This document shows, piece by piece, positions 7,487 through 15,976 of a stretch of DNA of 64,000 nucleotides. This DNA comes from an uncultured Granulosicoccus sp. (lineage in GTDB: Bacteria; Pseudomonadota; Gammaproteobacteria; Granulosicoccales; Granulosicoccaceae): assembly GCA_947495035.1 (NCBI GenBank), contig CANLXI010000015.1, forward strand, positions 62,001-126,000. Reading direction: 5' to 3'. Position 1 is the stretch's first letter. Every line of letters starts with the position of its first letter. A program made the position numbers and the translations under genes. Below the pieces are notes generated by a model, which had not been told where the DNA came from, ran no database searches, and was given only the letters and a program-made list of their open reading frames with translations.

Positions 7487-9499
7487 CTACTTCAGGGGCC
7501 ATGGCATATCGGTGTAGTGCTGCAATAACCCTGGCGGGAAATCCAGTGTCAGGAAGTGACCCAGAGTGCACATGAAAGCAATACACAGCACCGTGTAGAT
7601 CACGCTGCGTGACACGCCAAGAGAGGTTCGTACCATCAGGAAAGTCATGATGAAAACGGTTATCGACAGGATGAACCCGAACAGTGCTGTCATACCGAAC
7701 AGGAACACGAACCATCCCACCGATGGCCAGACCGTCGTGCCGTCATCGGCTCCTCTGGCCCTGGCAGCCACCTCCTGGTCAAAATGAGCCGAGTGCCCAG
7801 GCGCCCCATTCAGGAGCATCATCACCATATAGCCCATGAACGCGACCATCAAAACCGATGTGTAGAACGGAAACACGGACCCGAGAAAGCTCAGAGGTGC
7901 ACTGCTCAGGACACCATACAGAAACGTTACGAACAGCAGAACGGCAAACACGATCTGCGGTCGTCGCTCTTTTCTGCTCGCACCACCCAGTATCGGCTTG
8001 TCCACCTTCTTGCCATCGGCATCGAGATTCACGGCACCATCCTCCGACACCCTGCTGCGCAGCGCCATGAGCGTGGAGCCGATTGCCAGCGCACCGATGA
8101 TCAACACCCCGGGGCGTTGAACGAATTCCCAACCGTAGAATTGCAATGCCTGGTACAGGTAGTTTTCAGCCTGACTTGAAAGCACAAAGCCGATCAGGAA
8201 TGCTGGCCTTGGCCAGCCGAAGCGGCGTAGAAAGATGCCGACCATTCCCACTGCAAACAGCACCAGAAGATCAGTCAGGTCCCGTCGCGCCTGAAAGGCG
8301 GCAAAACAGATGATCATGATCATGAAGGGCGCAATCAGATTGAATGGAACGAAGGTCAGTCGAGCGATCGGTACAGCGAGAAAAAAGCAGAAGGCCGCTC
8401 CGACGATGCTTGAAAATGCCAGCGTCCAGGCAATCGTGTAAGTCAATTGCAAGTCTGTGGTTACCATCGATGGACCGGGCTGCAAACCCAGCAGCGCCAT
8501 GCCACCCAGAAACACCGCCATGCTGCCCGAGCCGGGGATTCCGAAGAGCAATGTCGGCATCAACGCGCCACCCTGAAGCGCATTGTTGGCAGCCTCGGGG
8601 GCAATCACTCCCTTGACTTCGCCCTTGCCGAACTCGCTGGAGTCCTTGCTGGCCTGCACGGCATGACCATAGGCAATCCAGTCAACCACGCCACCACCCA
8701 GACCGGGAATGGAGCCGATGAAAGTACCCAGGGCCGAGCAACGCATGACCAGGAACCAGTTTTTCAAGGTATCTCGCACGCCTTGCAGCCAGCCGTCTCC
8801 CAGACCTGAACCGGACGCTATCGGGCGAGAACGGCGAATCAGATCGGCAATTTCGGGAATGGCGAACAGACCCAGTCCGATGATGACCAGCGGAATGCCG
8901 TCTTGCAGGTAGTCGATACCCAGATCGAAACGACTCTCGCCGGTAGCAGGTGCGGCACCCATCGCGCCTACCATAAGCCCCAATCCGGCTGCTACCACGC
9001 CGCGCATGATGCTCTCGCCAGCCAGCACACCCACGACCGACAATCCGAGCAGGGAGAACATGAACAGTTCAGCCGTTGTGAATGACAATATCAGTGGCTT
9101 GGCGACAACCACGAAACCGGTCAGCATCACGGCGCCGAATACCCCGCCCAACAACGAGGCTGAAAACGCAGCACTGAGTGCGCGCGCCGCCTGCCCCTTC
9201 TTGGCCAACGGAAAGCCGTCGAGAACAGTCGCCTGACTGGCGCTGGAACCGGGTATACCCATCAGAACCGACGTGAAGGTGTCGCCGGTGGGGATTACCG
9301 CGACCATGCCGACCAGCATGGCCAGAGCTGATGTCTGATCCATGCCGTAGATGAAAGGCATGAGTAGCGACATTCCCGCAATACCGCCCAGACCGGGCAG
9401 GATACCGACGCCCAGCCCGACAACGATGCCGAGGAACATATAGGCAAAGTGATGAAACGATATGAGCGCGACGAAAGCACTCTGGATGGCTTCGAACAT
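7487..9499 (-). CDS. Fused TctA-TctB membrane protein of a tripartite tricarboxylate transporter
   Basis: A 670-residue inner-membrane protein that takes up di- or tricarboxylates by ion symport, together with TctC. Residues 1 to about 500 are the TctA channel: GLGVGILPGLGGIAGMSLLMPFIYGMD and the repeated GIPGSSASQA and GIPGSGSMAV substrate motifs are intact. The last 150 or so residues (from about PQIVFAVLLFVTFLYGVLSS to the C-terminus) carry four hydrophobic segments like the small TctB subunit, normally a separate gene of about 150 codons. No separate tctB exists here. It follows tctC after 122 bp that hold a stem-loop, and precedes the hydratase gene by 123 bp. Confidence 0.9.
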   Translation of the reverse strand: MFEAIQSAFVALISFHHFAYMFLGIVVGLGVGILPGLGGIAGMSLLMPFIYGMDQTSALAMLVGMVAVIPTGDTFTSVLMGIPGSSASQATVLDGFPLAKKGQAARALSAAFSASLLGGVFGAVMLTGFVVVAKPLILSFTTAELFMFSLLGLSVVGVLAGESIMRGVVAAGLGLMVGAMGAAPATGESRFDLGIDYLQDGIPLVIIGLGLFAIPEIADLIRRSRPIASGSGLGDGWLQGVRDTLKNWFLVMRCSALGTFIGSIPGLGGGVVDWIAYGHAVQASKDSSEFGKGEVKGVIAPEAANNALQGGALMPTLLFGIPGSGSMAVFLGGMALLGLQPGPSMVTTDLQLTYTIAWTLAFSSIVGAAFCFFLAVPIARLTFVPFNLIAPFMIMIICFAAFQARRDLTDLLVLFAVGMVGIFLRRFGWPRPAFLIGFVLSSQAENYLYQALQFYGWEFVQRPGVLIIGALAIGSTLMALRSRVSEDGAVNLDADGKKVDKPILGGASRKERRPQIVFAVLLFVTFLYGVLSSAPLSFLGSVFPFYTSVLMVAFMGYMVMMLLNGAPGHSAHFDQEVAARARGADDGTTVWPSVGWFVFLFGMTALFGFILSITVFIMTFLMVRTSLGVSRSVIYTVLCIAFMCTLGHFLTLDFPPGLLQHYTDMPWPLK

Positions 9500-9556
9500 G
9501 AAATGACTCCGTGAAAGTGGACGGCCGGCGTGGCACGGCTGTTGCCGTGACGGGCA

Positions 9557-9598
9557 TCAGTCAGGCGGAATCACCAACAGGGCAATTCCGCTGACTGA
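9557..9598 (-). terminator. Stem-loop between tctC and tctAB
   Basis: Arms at 9557-9571 and 9585-9598 pair over 14 positions with a single bulged base and a 13-base loop. There is no T-run on the minus-strand side, so it looks like an attenuating or RNA-stabilising hairpin that lets the receptor be made in excess over the membrane protein, not a full terminator. Similar hairpins follow two other receptor genes in this window. Confidence 0.6.
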
Positions 9599-9621
9599 CG
9601 CTTGAAGCGGCTTCGCGACAA

Positions 9622-10728
9622 TCAAAAGCGCGCGTTGTAGTCTTTTTCAAGCAGCGCTCTCACCCAGTCTCGTGCCACCGGGTCGATCGTCGTGCCCTCG
9701 GCAAACAGTGCATCAGCCGCTTCGTCGGTGACCTGTTCATAACCTCCCAGTGCATCGACCTTGGCTGCCTGGTATTCCGGATCATCCTTCATGTTGCGCA
9801 CAGCCTCGCGGTAGGCTTCCACGATATCCGCGGATGTCCCCTTGGGCAGCATCAACAGTTTCTGGGCTGGAAACCCGGCAATCAGAAAGGCCTTGAACGC
9901 ATCCCATTCGATACCTTCGGGTGGCTTGCCAGTGACGGTTTCAACGGCTTCACCGATGTGCGGCAGATCGGGAAAGTTCGGATCACGAACGATGATGCCA
10001 TTGTCGTCAGCAGCCCCCATGCTGAACAGGGGGACAGCCTTGCCTTCCTCAACCATGGGCAGTGAGCTCTTGAGATAGGCGGACGTGGTCTGGAAATCGA
10101 TATTGGCTTCACCTCGTTCAAACGCCAGACGCCCTTCACCGCGGCTCTTCATACCGAAGACATGTTGTACATCGAGACCCAGCAGACGAAAGGCCAGTAA
10201 CGGTACGAGATCCAGTGAAGTCGCGCCCTGGCTCCCATAGATCAGCCGCTGGCCTTTCAGCTTTTCCAGATCAGCAAGGGATTCGACACCCAGCTCGCTA
10301 TCGAGATAGGCAACACCACCGGTTGGTGCCGCAAGCACCACCTGCCAGTCCTTGTATTCGTACTTGACGCGTTTGTCATCGAGCAGATAGGGGAACTGGG
10401 TAGATGCCGATGTACCCAGCACACTCATGCCGTCCGCTTTGGCACGCTTGGTAAACTGGTTGGCACCAGTGATCGAGCCGCCGCCGGGCACGTTCTTCAC
10501 TACCACCGTGGGTTGTCCGGGCAGGTGCCGGGACAGAAACGGCGCGTTGAAACGAGCCCAGGTATCAGAGCCTCCACCTACGCCGAATGGCATGAAGAAT
10601 TCTATCGTCTCATCACTGAAGTCGACTGCTTCAGCGTAAGCCGGCAGGGGTGAGAGCACGGTTGCAGCGACAAGGGCCGCCGTTGCGCCGAGCAGGTCTC
10701 GACGTGTGAGATTCATGGCGTTTTTCAT
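9622..10728 (-). CDS. TctC-family periplasmic tricarboxylate receptor with Tat-like signal
   Basis: A 368-residue extracytoplasmic receptor. The start at 10728 has GGAG 7 bases upstream; the longer ORF from 10755 would overlap the preceding gene. The N-terminus MKNAMNLTRRDLLGATAALVAATVLSPLPAYA is a twin-arginine type signal, so export through Tat is likely. The mature part follows the Bug/TctC pattern: IEFFMPFGVGGGSDTWARFNAPFLSRHLPGQPTVVVKNVPGGGSITGANQ in short blocks. It delivers its ligand to the TctA-TctB fusion encoded next. In this operon the ligand is likely an aconitate-, citrate- or itaconate-like acid, but TctC receptors are too diverse to fix this from sequence. Confidence 0.88.
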   Translation of the reverse strand: MKNAMNLTRRDLLGATAALVAATVLSPLPAYAEAVDFSDETIEFFMPFGVGGGSDTWARFNAPFLSRHLPGQPTVVVKNVPGGGSITGANQFTKRAKADGMSVLGTSASTQFPYLLDDKRVKYEYKDWQVVLAAPTGGVAYLDSELGVESLADLEKLKGQRLIYGSQGATSLDLVPLLAFRLLGLDVQHVFGMKSRGEGRLAFERGEANIDFQTTSAYLKSSLPMVEEGKAVPLFSMGAADDNGIIVRDPNFPDLPHIGEAVETVTGKPPEGIEWDAFKAFLIAGFPAQKLLMLPKGTSADIVEAYREAVRNMKDDPEYQAAKVDALGGYEQVTDEAADALFAEGTTIDPVARDWVRALLEKDYNARF

Positions 10729-10751
10729 GGTATTTCTCCGTTGTGGGTACA

Positions 10752-11870
10752 TCAATTTTGTGGTGAAACGGTAAAAGCCGTTTCTGGAATGGTGTGTCTT
10801 TCAGGAATCACCACGACACCGCTGAGCAGCGGCCTTGCCGTGGTGACCACAGAGCCGCTGGCCACCAGCGGCATGTTGCCGGGTGTGTGATCGGTGACAT
10901 CGACATGGCATTGCATGCTGCCGCCCGGATGCTCGACGACGATTCGGTCGTAGTGCTTGACATCCAGCTCAACGCAGGCTTCCGCGACAGAATCCGTCAC
11001 ATGACAGGCCGCAGCCAGTCCCAGCGCGCCAGAGATGGCAAACGTTGCGTGGCACCAGGTCGGTGAAAAATAGCGTGCCGCGATACTGCCGCCGTGGCGC
11101 GGAGATGCGACGATGGCGACTTTGGGCAGCGCGATACTTGCAGAATCCTCAAGTCGCATCAGCCTGGCCGCCTCCAGTCGAATGCGTTTCAGATTGCTGG
11201 AAAACTCGATGTCGGCATCGAGCTCTTCCTTTGACTCGTGACCTGTTTTGCCAAGCGACTCGGCTTCAACGATCGCCAGAGGAATCGCACAATCAATGCA
11301 AGTGACTTCTACGCCGCAAATGATGTCCCGCGCCTTGCCGGTCGGCAACAACACGCCGGTACGCGTACCGGCAGGATCGAGGAAACGCAGTTGCAGCGGT
11401 GCAAAACTGCCAGGCACGCCATCGAGACGACAGTCGCCCTCATGGTTGACCTTGCCCTGTGGCGTCGACAATGTGACCTCGACAATCTTGCCACTGTTGA
11501 GGTTGAGCACACGCACACAGCTCTCGGGGGAGGAGGCGGGAATGATTCCCTGCTCTATCGCGAAAGGTGCTACAGCGGCAAGCATATTGCCGCTGTTCGG
11601 CAGATAATCGACAAAGTTTCGGGCGACGGACACCTGGGCAAACAGATGTTCCACATCAACGTCCTCCCGGGCGGATGCCTGAACGATAACCACTTTGCTA
11701 CTCTGGCTGTCACCACCGCCCATGCCATCAATTTGCCGAAGATCCGGAGAACCCATTGCAGCCAGCAACAGTCGATCTCTCTCATCTGTCGCTGTCGGTA
11801 GATCCTGTGCAAGGAAAAACAGTCCTTTGGACGAACCGCCTCGCATCAGAACGCAGGGAATGCATCTCAT
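10752..11870 (-). CDS. PrpF-family isomerase, copy 2
   Basis: A 372-residue paralogue of the gene at 1865-2983, first gene of the operon. I start it at 11870 (GAGGAG upstream), where MRCIPCVLMRGGSSKGLFFLAQDLP lines up with copy 1; the long upstream extension crosses the promoter region and the divergent LysR start. The central block PNSGNMLAAVAPFAIEQG corresponds to PNCGNMLAGVGPYSIESG in copy 1, so the Cys of copy 1 is Ser here, a difference in a region that lines the active site in DapF-like folds. The copies are clearly diverged and may catalyse successive or alternative isomerisations (cis/trans and double-bond shift). TctC follows after 23 bp. Confidence 0.85.
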   Translation of the reverse strand: MRCIPCVLMRGGSSKGLFFLAQDLPTATDERDRLLLAAMGSPDLRQIDGMGGGDSQSSKVVIVQASAREDVDVEHLFAQVSVARNFVDYLPNSGNMLAAVAPFAIEQGIIPASSPESCVRVLNLNSGKIVEVTLSTPQGKVNHEGDCRLDGVPGSFAPLQLRFLDPAGTRTGVLLPTGKARDIICGVEVTCIDCAIPLAIVEAESLGKTGHESKEELDADIEFSSNLKRIRLEAARLMRLEDSASIALPKVAIVASPRHGGSIAARYFSPTWCHATFAISGALGLAAACHVTDSVAEACVELDVKHYDRIVVEHPGGSMQCHVDVTDHTPGNMPLVASGSVVTTARPLLSGVVVIPERHTIPETAFTVSPQN

Positions 11871-12011
11871 CCGTCTTGTCTCCTCTGCCCACTGCTCTTG
11901 CCTGGTTGTGCCAATAGTAGGGTGGAAGGTAGTTTGTACGGAAATGCAATAAATCGTATGATTGATTCGAAAAGCGCATAAGAGAAAGTCAGCGAACGAG
12001 GAAGCCAATCC
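11871..12011. promoter_or_regulatory. Divergent promoter region, LysR gene / aconitate-type operon
   Basis: This 141-bp region separates the divergent LysR gene and PrpF copy 2 and must hold both promoters. A dyad AATC-gtat-GATT lies at 11952-11963 within an A/T-rich stretch, about 50 bp from the LysR start, and is the best candidate for a LysR binding site. No convincing -35/-10 pair was recognised. Confidence 0.45.
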
Positions 12012-12917
12012 ATGAAATTCGACTTCGACGGCATTCAGGCCTTTGTCGCAATCGCCGAAACAGGCGGATTCACCGCAGCTTCCGAATACCTGCATGTCAC
12101 ACAGACGGCATTGACGCGTCGCATCCAGAAGCTGGAATCCTACCTCGACCTACGCCTGATTGATCGGACGACACGATATGTCGAACTCACGCCCGTGGGC
12201 CGCGAATTTCTCCCACAGGCCAAGTCCATTGTGGAAGAGGTCACAAGGGCTGTAGACCGCCTGAAGGACGTGTCAAAACACGGCGTCGGTCATTTCACGA
12301 TTGCCAGCATCCCGACGATGGCCTCCTACAAACTACCCGAGGCCATCAAGCGCTATTCGCTCACCCACCCCGGTAACCACATAAGAGTCATCGACACCAA
12401 CGCATTCGATGTGCGCGATGCCGTACTGCATGGCAAGGCCGAGCTGGGAGTCGGTATGTCCACCGAGCACCACCCCGAACTTGAGGAGACTCCACTGCTC
12501 GAAGAGCCGTACATGTTCTTTTGTCCGGCAGATCACCCCCTGGGTAACAAGAAGCGAGTCGTCTGGTCGGATCTCAACGACTCTCATCTGATTACCATCA
12601 GCACCTTGAGTGCAAACCGCGTGCTGATGGATTATCAGCTGGCCAAGCATGGCATCAAGCTGTCCGGCACCTATGAAGTACGCCATCTGTCCACAGCTCT
12701 CGGTCTGGTATCAGCAGGTGTCGGCGTTGCCATATTGCCTGAATCCACACTTGAGCCCCGCATACGCTCAGGCATCAGCAGAATCCTGCTCAGCGGTCCA
12801 ACCATCAAGCGTCAGATTGTCGTGTTCCGCCGGCGAAAGAGCACGCTTTCACCAGCGGCCAGCGCCTTCTTCGATCTGCTCGTGAAGAACCAGGGCAGGG
12901 AAGACGACACACATTGA
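12012..12917 (+). CDS. LysR-family transcription regulator of the tricarboxylate operon
   Basis: A 301-residue regulator. Residues 1-60 form the winged helix-turn-helix (FDGIQAFVAIAETGGFTAASEYLHVTQTALTRRIQKLESYLDLRLIDRTTR), followed by the linker helix and a two-lobed effector domain; AGVGVAILPESTLEPRI is the usual late motif. It is divergent from the eight-gene operon 1865-11870, the classic arrangement in which the regulator activates its neighbour in response to a pathway intermediate and represses itself. Effector unknown; a tricarboxylate or itaconate-like acid is inferred from context. Confidence 0.92.
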   Translation: MKFDFDGIQAFVAIAETGGFTAASEYLHVTQTALTRRIQKLESYLDLRLIDRTTRYVELTPVGREFLPQAKSIVEEVTRAVDRLKDVSKHGVGHFTIASIPTMASYKLPEAIKRYSLTHPGNHIRVIDTNAFDVRDAVLHGKAELGVGMSTEHHPELEETPLLEEPYMFFCPADHPLGNKKRVVWSDLNDSHLITISTLSANRVLMDYQLAKHGIKLSGTYEVRHLSTALGLVSAGVGVAILPESTLEPRIRSGISRILLSGPTIKRQIVVFRRRKSTLSPAASAFFDLLVKNQGREDDTH

Positions 12918-13012
12918 TCGCCTGTCGAAGGTCGTTCGAAAGGCGCGCTTCTGGCGACGGCATGTGCAAACCGTGCTGAACGAGTGAAATCACGCCCCGC
13001 GAGCAGTAGCGC

Positions 13013-13867
13013 TCAGTGCAATCTGGATTTTTGCGCTTTTGACAAGAGCACGAAATACAGGCGTCTCAGCTCTGTGTCATGCAGATACAACAGCCGGCGA
13101 TCCAGCTTGCCACCTTCTTCGGCCCGCCATTTCTCACGATGTGCCTCTATGGTTGCCTGTTCGTTGGCTGTCAGAACATTGGGCATGCACCCCAGAATTA
13201 CCGACACACCATTGACCCCGACCACGGTACAGAACAGCACATCGCCTTCGGCAAAAGACCGGCTGCCAACAGCCTCCACCACGACATCCTGCTCCGTGTA
13301 GATTTCTCGCAAGTGCAGGCGGTCATCTTCGGCTACGGCCGTCACCGAATAAAAGCTGTACGGTGCCGTGGTGGCAACATCGATCGTGCCTTGCTCGACC
13401 GGACCCAGCTCACCCCGGTTGGCCTTGAGAAATTCAGCGGCAATCGGGTGGTCTGACAACTCGGAGGCGAAGGAGTCACGGCCCAGTGCCGTATCATCCG
13501 GTAACCAGGCATACAGATACCAGTCGTTGAACGCAGCCTTGTAGGCCTGTTCTTCACCGGCGATGGCCTCATGCCCCCAGCGGCTGAAATCCTGCCAGGC
13601 GGCATTCTCGACTGACTCTCCGTATTGCTCCCGACCGGCTTTCTCCAGCCTGGGGCACAACTGCCGCACCACCCGCAGGATGTCGTCTCCCGAGAGCCCT
13701 GTCTCGGTTTGCATACAGCATTTCTTGTACTTCCTTCCACTGCCGCAATGACACGGATCGTTGCGCTTGCTCTTCAAGATGTGTTTTCCGGACCGAAAGA
13801 ATGTCGCTAGTGTAAGCGAGCTGAGACTCGAGGTCCATGAAGGCAATGGATACGCGTATTCCCTCAC
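13013..13867 (-). CDS. SEC-C metal-binding motif protein
   Basis: A 284-residue protein with a SEC-C zinc knuckle near the N-terminus (RNDPCHCGSGRKYKKCC, about residues 36-52: Cys-x-Cys...Cys-Cys). SEC-C ends are found on SecA and on many small proteins and bind zinc. The rest is acidic and unrecognised in detail; it resembles YchJ/UPF0225-like proteins only in general layout. The true start may be the TTG near 13774, which gives LKSKRNDPCHCG at the very N-terminus as in many SEC-C proteins; the ATG at 13867 has no clear ribosome site. It converges with the LysR gene and is not obviously linked to either flanking operon. Confidence 0.65.
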   Translation of the reverse strand: MREYAYPLPSWTSSLSSLTLATFFRSGKHILKSKRNDPCHCGSGRKYKKCCMQTETGLSGDDILRVVRQLCPRLEKAGREQYGESVENAAWQDFSRWGHEAIAGEEQAYKAAFNDWYLYAWLPDDTALGRDSFASELSDHPIAAEFLKANRGELGPVEQGTIDVATTAPYSFYSVTAVAEDDRLHLREIYTEQDVVVEAVGSRSFAEGDVLFCTVVGVNGVSVILGCMPNVLTANEQATIEAHREKWRAEEGGKLDRRLLYLHDTELRRLYFVLLSKAQKSRLH

Positions 13868-14008
13868 AATCGGCGATATTCGCCAATATCGGGAAAACCT
13901 CTGTTGTACTGTGCCAGCACCGATACTTTATCAAGAAGAATCCGGTACAGTCCCTGAACCGACGCAGTTCGACGTCCGTTCAGGGTATCCTACTTACCAG
14001 ACTACCGG

Positions 14009-14791
14009 CTATACCGTACCACCCAGCGAACCTTCCAGCGTCGCCAGTTCCTGCCCACCCGCCATCAGATCCTGCAATTCCTCGGCAGTGATTTCGTCCT
14101 TGAGTGCCGTACCCAGCGTCTTGCCACGATTGAGAACGGTGAAGCGGTCTCCAACGGCCATGGCATGTCTGACGTTGTGTGTGATGAAGACAACGCCCAC
14201 ACCTTGCTTGCGCACCCGATCAATCGTGGCCAGTACATTCGAGGTCTGCCGCACGCCCAGTGCCGAGGTGGGTTCATCCAGAATCAATACCTTCGCACCG
14301 AAATAGACCGCACGAGCGATAGCCACCGTCTGCCGTTCGCCACCTGACAAGGTACCCACCGCCTGATCGGGGGCTCGCAGGTTGATGCCCATCTTCTTCA
14401 TCTCCTCGATAGCGGCCTTGCTCGCAGCTTCCGTATCAAAGCGTTTGAACAGTCCTTTTCCTTTCGTAGGTTCACGGCCCATGAAGAAATTTCGGGTAAC
14501 CGACATCAAGGGGATCATCGCCAGATCCTGGAACACAGTGGCAATGCCTGCTTCCATGGCATCCCGCGGACTATCGAAATTCATTGGCTTGCCTTCGAAA
14601 TGAATCGAACCATGCGTCGGTTTGTGTACCCCGGACATGGTCTTGATGAACGTCGACTTACCTGCACCGTTGTCACCCAACAAGCAATGACACTCACCGG
14701 CACGAACATCAAATGACACCCCGTTCAAGGCAATGACGTTACCGAAATGCTTCTCGATACCTTCCATATGGACAATAGGATCGGTGGACAT
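14009..14791 (-). CDS. Sugar ABC transporter ATPase (FrcA-like), probably inositol import
   Basis: A single-domain ATPase of about 260 residues, unlike the double-domain RbsA/MglA type. Walker A is GDNGAGKST, the signature is [14 protein letters not shown], Walker B is [12 protein letters not shown], and the H-loop is [10 protein letters not shown]. The start at 14791 has GGGAG 9 bases upstream and leaves one base after the permease stop; an ATG at 14812 would overlap it. It energises the permease and receptor encoded upstream. Its place directly after the iol genes on the same strand argues for myo-inositol, though fructose and ribose systems of this family look alike. Confidence 0.88.
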   Translation of the reverse strand: MSTDPIVHMEGIEKHFGNVIALNGVSFDVRAGECHCLLGDNGAGKSTFIKTMSGVHKPTHGSIHFEGKPMNFDSPRDAMEAGIATVFQDLAMIPLMSVTRNFFMGREPTKGKGLFKRFDTEAASKAAIEEMKKMGINLRAPDQAVGTLSGGERQTVAIARAVYFGAKVLILDEPTSALGVRQTSNVLATIDRVRKQGVGVVFITHNVRHAMAVGDRFTVLNRGKTLGTALKDEITAEELQDLMAGGQELATLEGSLGGTV

Positions 14792-14792
14792 A

Positions 14793-15896
14793 TCAGCGTT
14801 CTCCCGTGACACGCTTGCGTATCATGTTGTTGAAAAGTACGGCGATCAGTAGCATGCCACCCAGGAATACCAGGTACCAATCCTGATCGATCTGCGTATA
14901 GCTGAGGCCGATCAGTACCATGCCGAATATGATGGAACCGAAGAACGCACCGATGGCCGATCCGTAGCCCCCCGTCAACAGGCAGCCTCCGATGACCGCT
15001 GCGATGATGGCTTCGAATTCCTTCTGAAAACCTCGTCGTGCATCTGTCGAACCACTGTCAAGCACTGTTATGATGGCAACCAGCGCAGCACAGGCCGCCG
15101 TCACCACGAACAGGCCGATCTTCACCTTGCGAACGGGCACACCGGAATTGGATGCCGCATTGGCGTCACCTCCAGAGGCAAAGATCCAGTTGCCAACCGG
15201 CGTACGCAACAGCACATAGGTGGCAATACCGGCGATAAGGATGAACCAGAGAATTTCCACGGGAATGCCTTTGACCTTGGGCGTGCCATTCTGGAAAGTA
15301 TCGATGAGTCCCATATCTGCCAGAGCCAGGAACAATCCGGGGAAGGCATCGCCGCTGAAGATCGGCGTCAGAAAGTCATTCTCCACGGCAGGGCGTATCC
15401 CGCGCAGCTGCGTTGACCCGTCGGTGGCCGCCTTCAAACCGACCAGTGACAGACCACGGTAAATGAACAGGAATGCCAGGGTCACGATGAAAGAGGGCAG
15501 GCCTGTTCGGATCACGATCTGCCCATTGACGGTACCGACCACCGCTGCGAACAGGAAGGTCAACGGGATGGCCAGTATCAATGGTTGCCCGAAGTTGACC
15601 ACGCAGGCCCCGAAGAACAGGCCGATAAACGCAATCATGGAGCCGAGCGACAGATCGAACTCACCACCGATCATGAGCAGTGCTGCACCGATGGCCAGAA
15701 TTCCCAGCTGCGCCGCCGGGGACATGAAGTTCATGAAGCCAGCCAGCGTGAACATGGCGCTGTCGGCAGTTATAAGAAAAAATATGGTGACCAGTACGAC
15801 GCCGGCTATGGCTCCCAGCTCTGGCCGCTTCATCAGGCTGGCCATCGTGGATTCGGACTTCAGCCGTTCGTCGTCTACCGTTGTCTCACTCGACAT
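14793..15896 (-). CDS. Sugar ABC transporter permease (FrcC/RbsC-like), probably inositol import
   Basis: A 367-residue permease with about ten hydrophobic segments. GAGAGG 7 bases before the ATG at 15896 fixes the start (an in-frame ATG at 15950 lies inside the upstream hairpin). Family markers: [21 protein letters not shown] near residue 100, [21 protein letters not shown], and the late [18 protein letters not shown] block. It follows the receptor gene after 80 bp containing a strong stem-loop and is translationally adjacent to the ATPase gene. Confidence 0.88.
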   Translation of the reverse strand: MSSETTVDDERLKSESTMASLMKRPELGAIAGVVLVTIFFLITADSAMFTLAGFMNFMSPAAQLGILAIGAALLMIGGEFDLSLGSMIAFIGLFFGACVVNFGQPLILAIPLTFLFAAVVGTVNGQIVIRTGLPSFIVTLAFLFIYRGLSLVGLKAATDGSTQLRGIRPAVENDFLTPIFSGDAFPGLFLALADMGLIDTFQNGTPKVKGIPVEILWFILIAGIATYVLLRTPVGNWIFASGGDANAASNSGVPVRKVKIGLFVVTAACAALVAIITVLDSGSTDARRGFQKEFEAIIAAVIGGCLLTGGYGSAIGAFFGSIIFGMVLIGLSYTQIDQDWYLVFLGGMLLIAVLFNNMIRKRVTGER

Positions 15897-15927
15897 GATT
15901 TTACCTCTCGGGATGCTGTATTTGGAT

Positions 15928-15959
15928 TGGAGCGAGGTGACAATGACCACCTCGCTCCA
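15928..15959 (-). terminator. Strong stem-loop between receptor and permease genes
   Basis: A perfect 12-bp stem (15928-15939 with 15948-15959; core GGAGCGAGGTG/CACCTCGCTCC) and an 8-base loop lie 17 bases after the receptor gene. No T-run follows on the minus strand. It probably protects the receptor mRNA and reduces read-through into the permease gene. Confidence 0.7.
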
Positions 15960-15976
15960 CAGGTTCCGTTAATGTA

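Noticed and set aside
9531..9546. TGGCAC-N5-TTGCC on the plus strand, a good sigma-54 (-24/-12) match
   Set aside because: It points antisense into tctC with no plus-strand gene downstream, and sits in a spacer of a minus-strand operon. Most likely chance; kept here because the match to the consensus spacing is exact.
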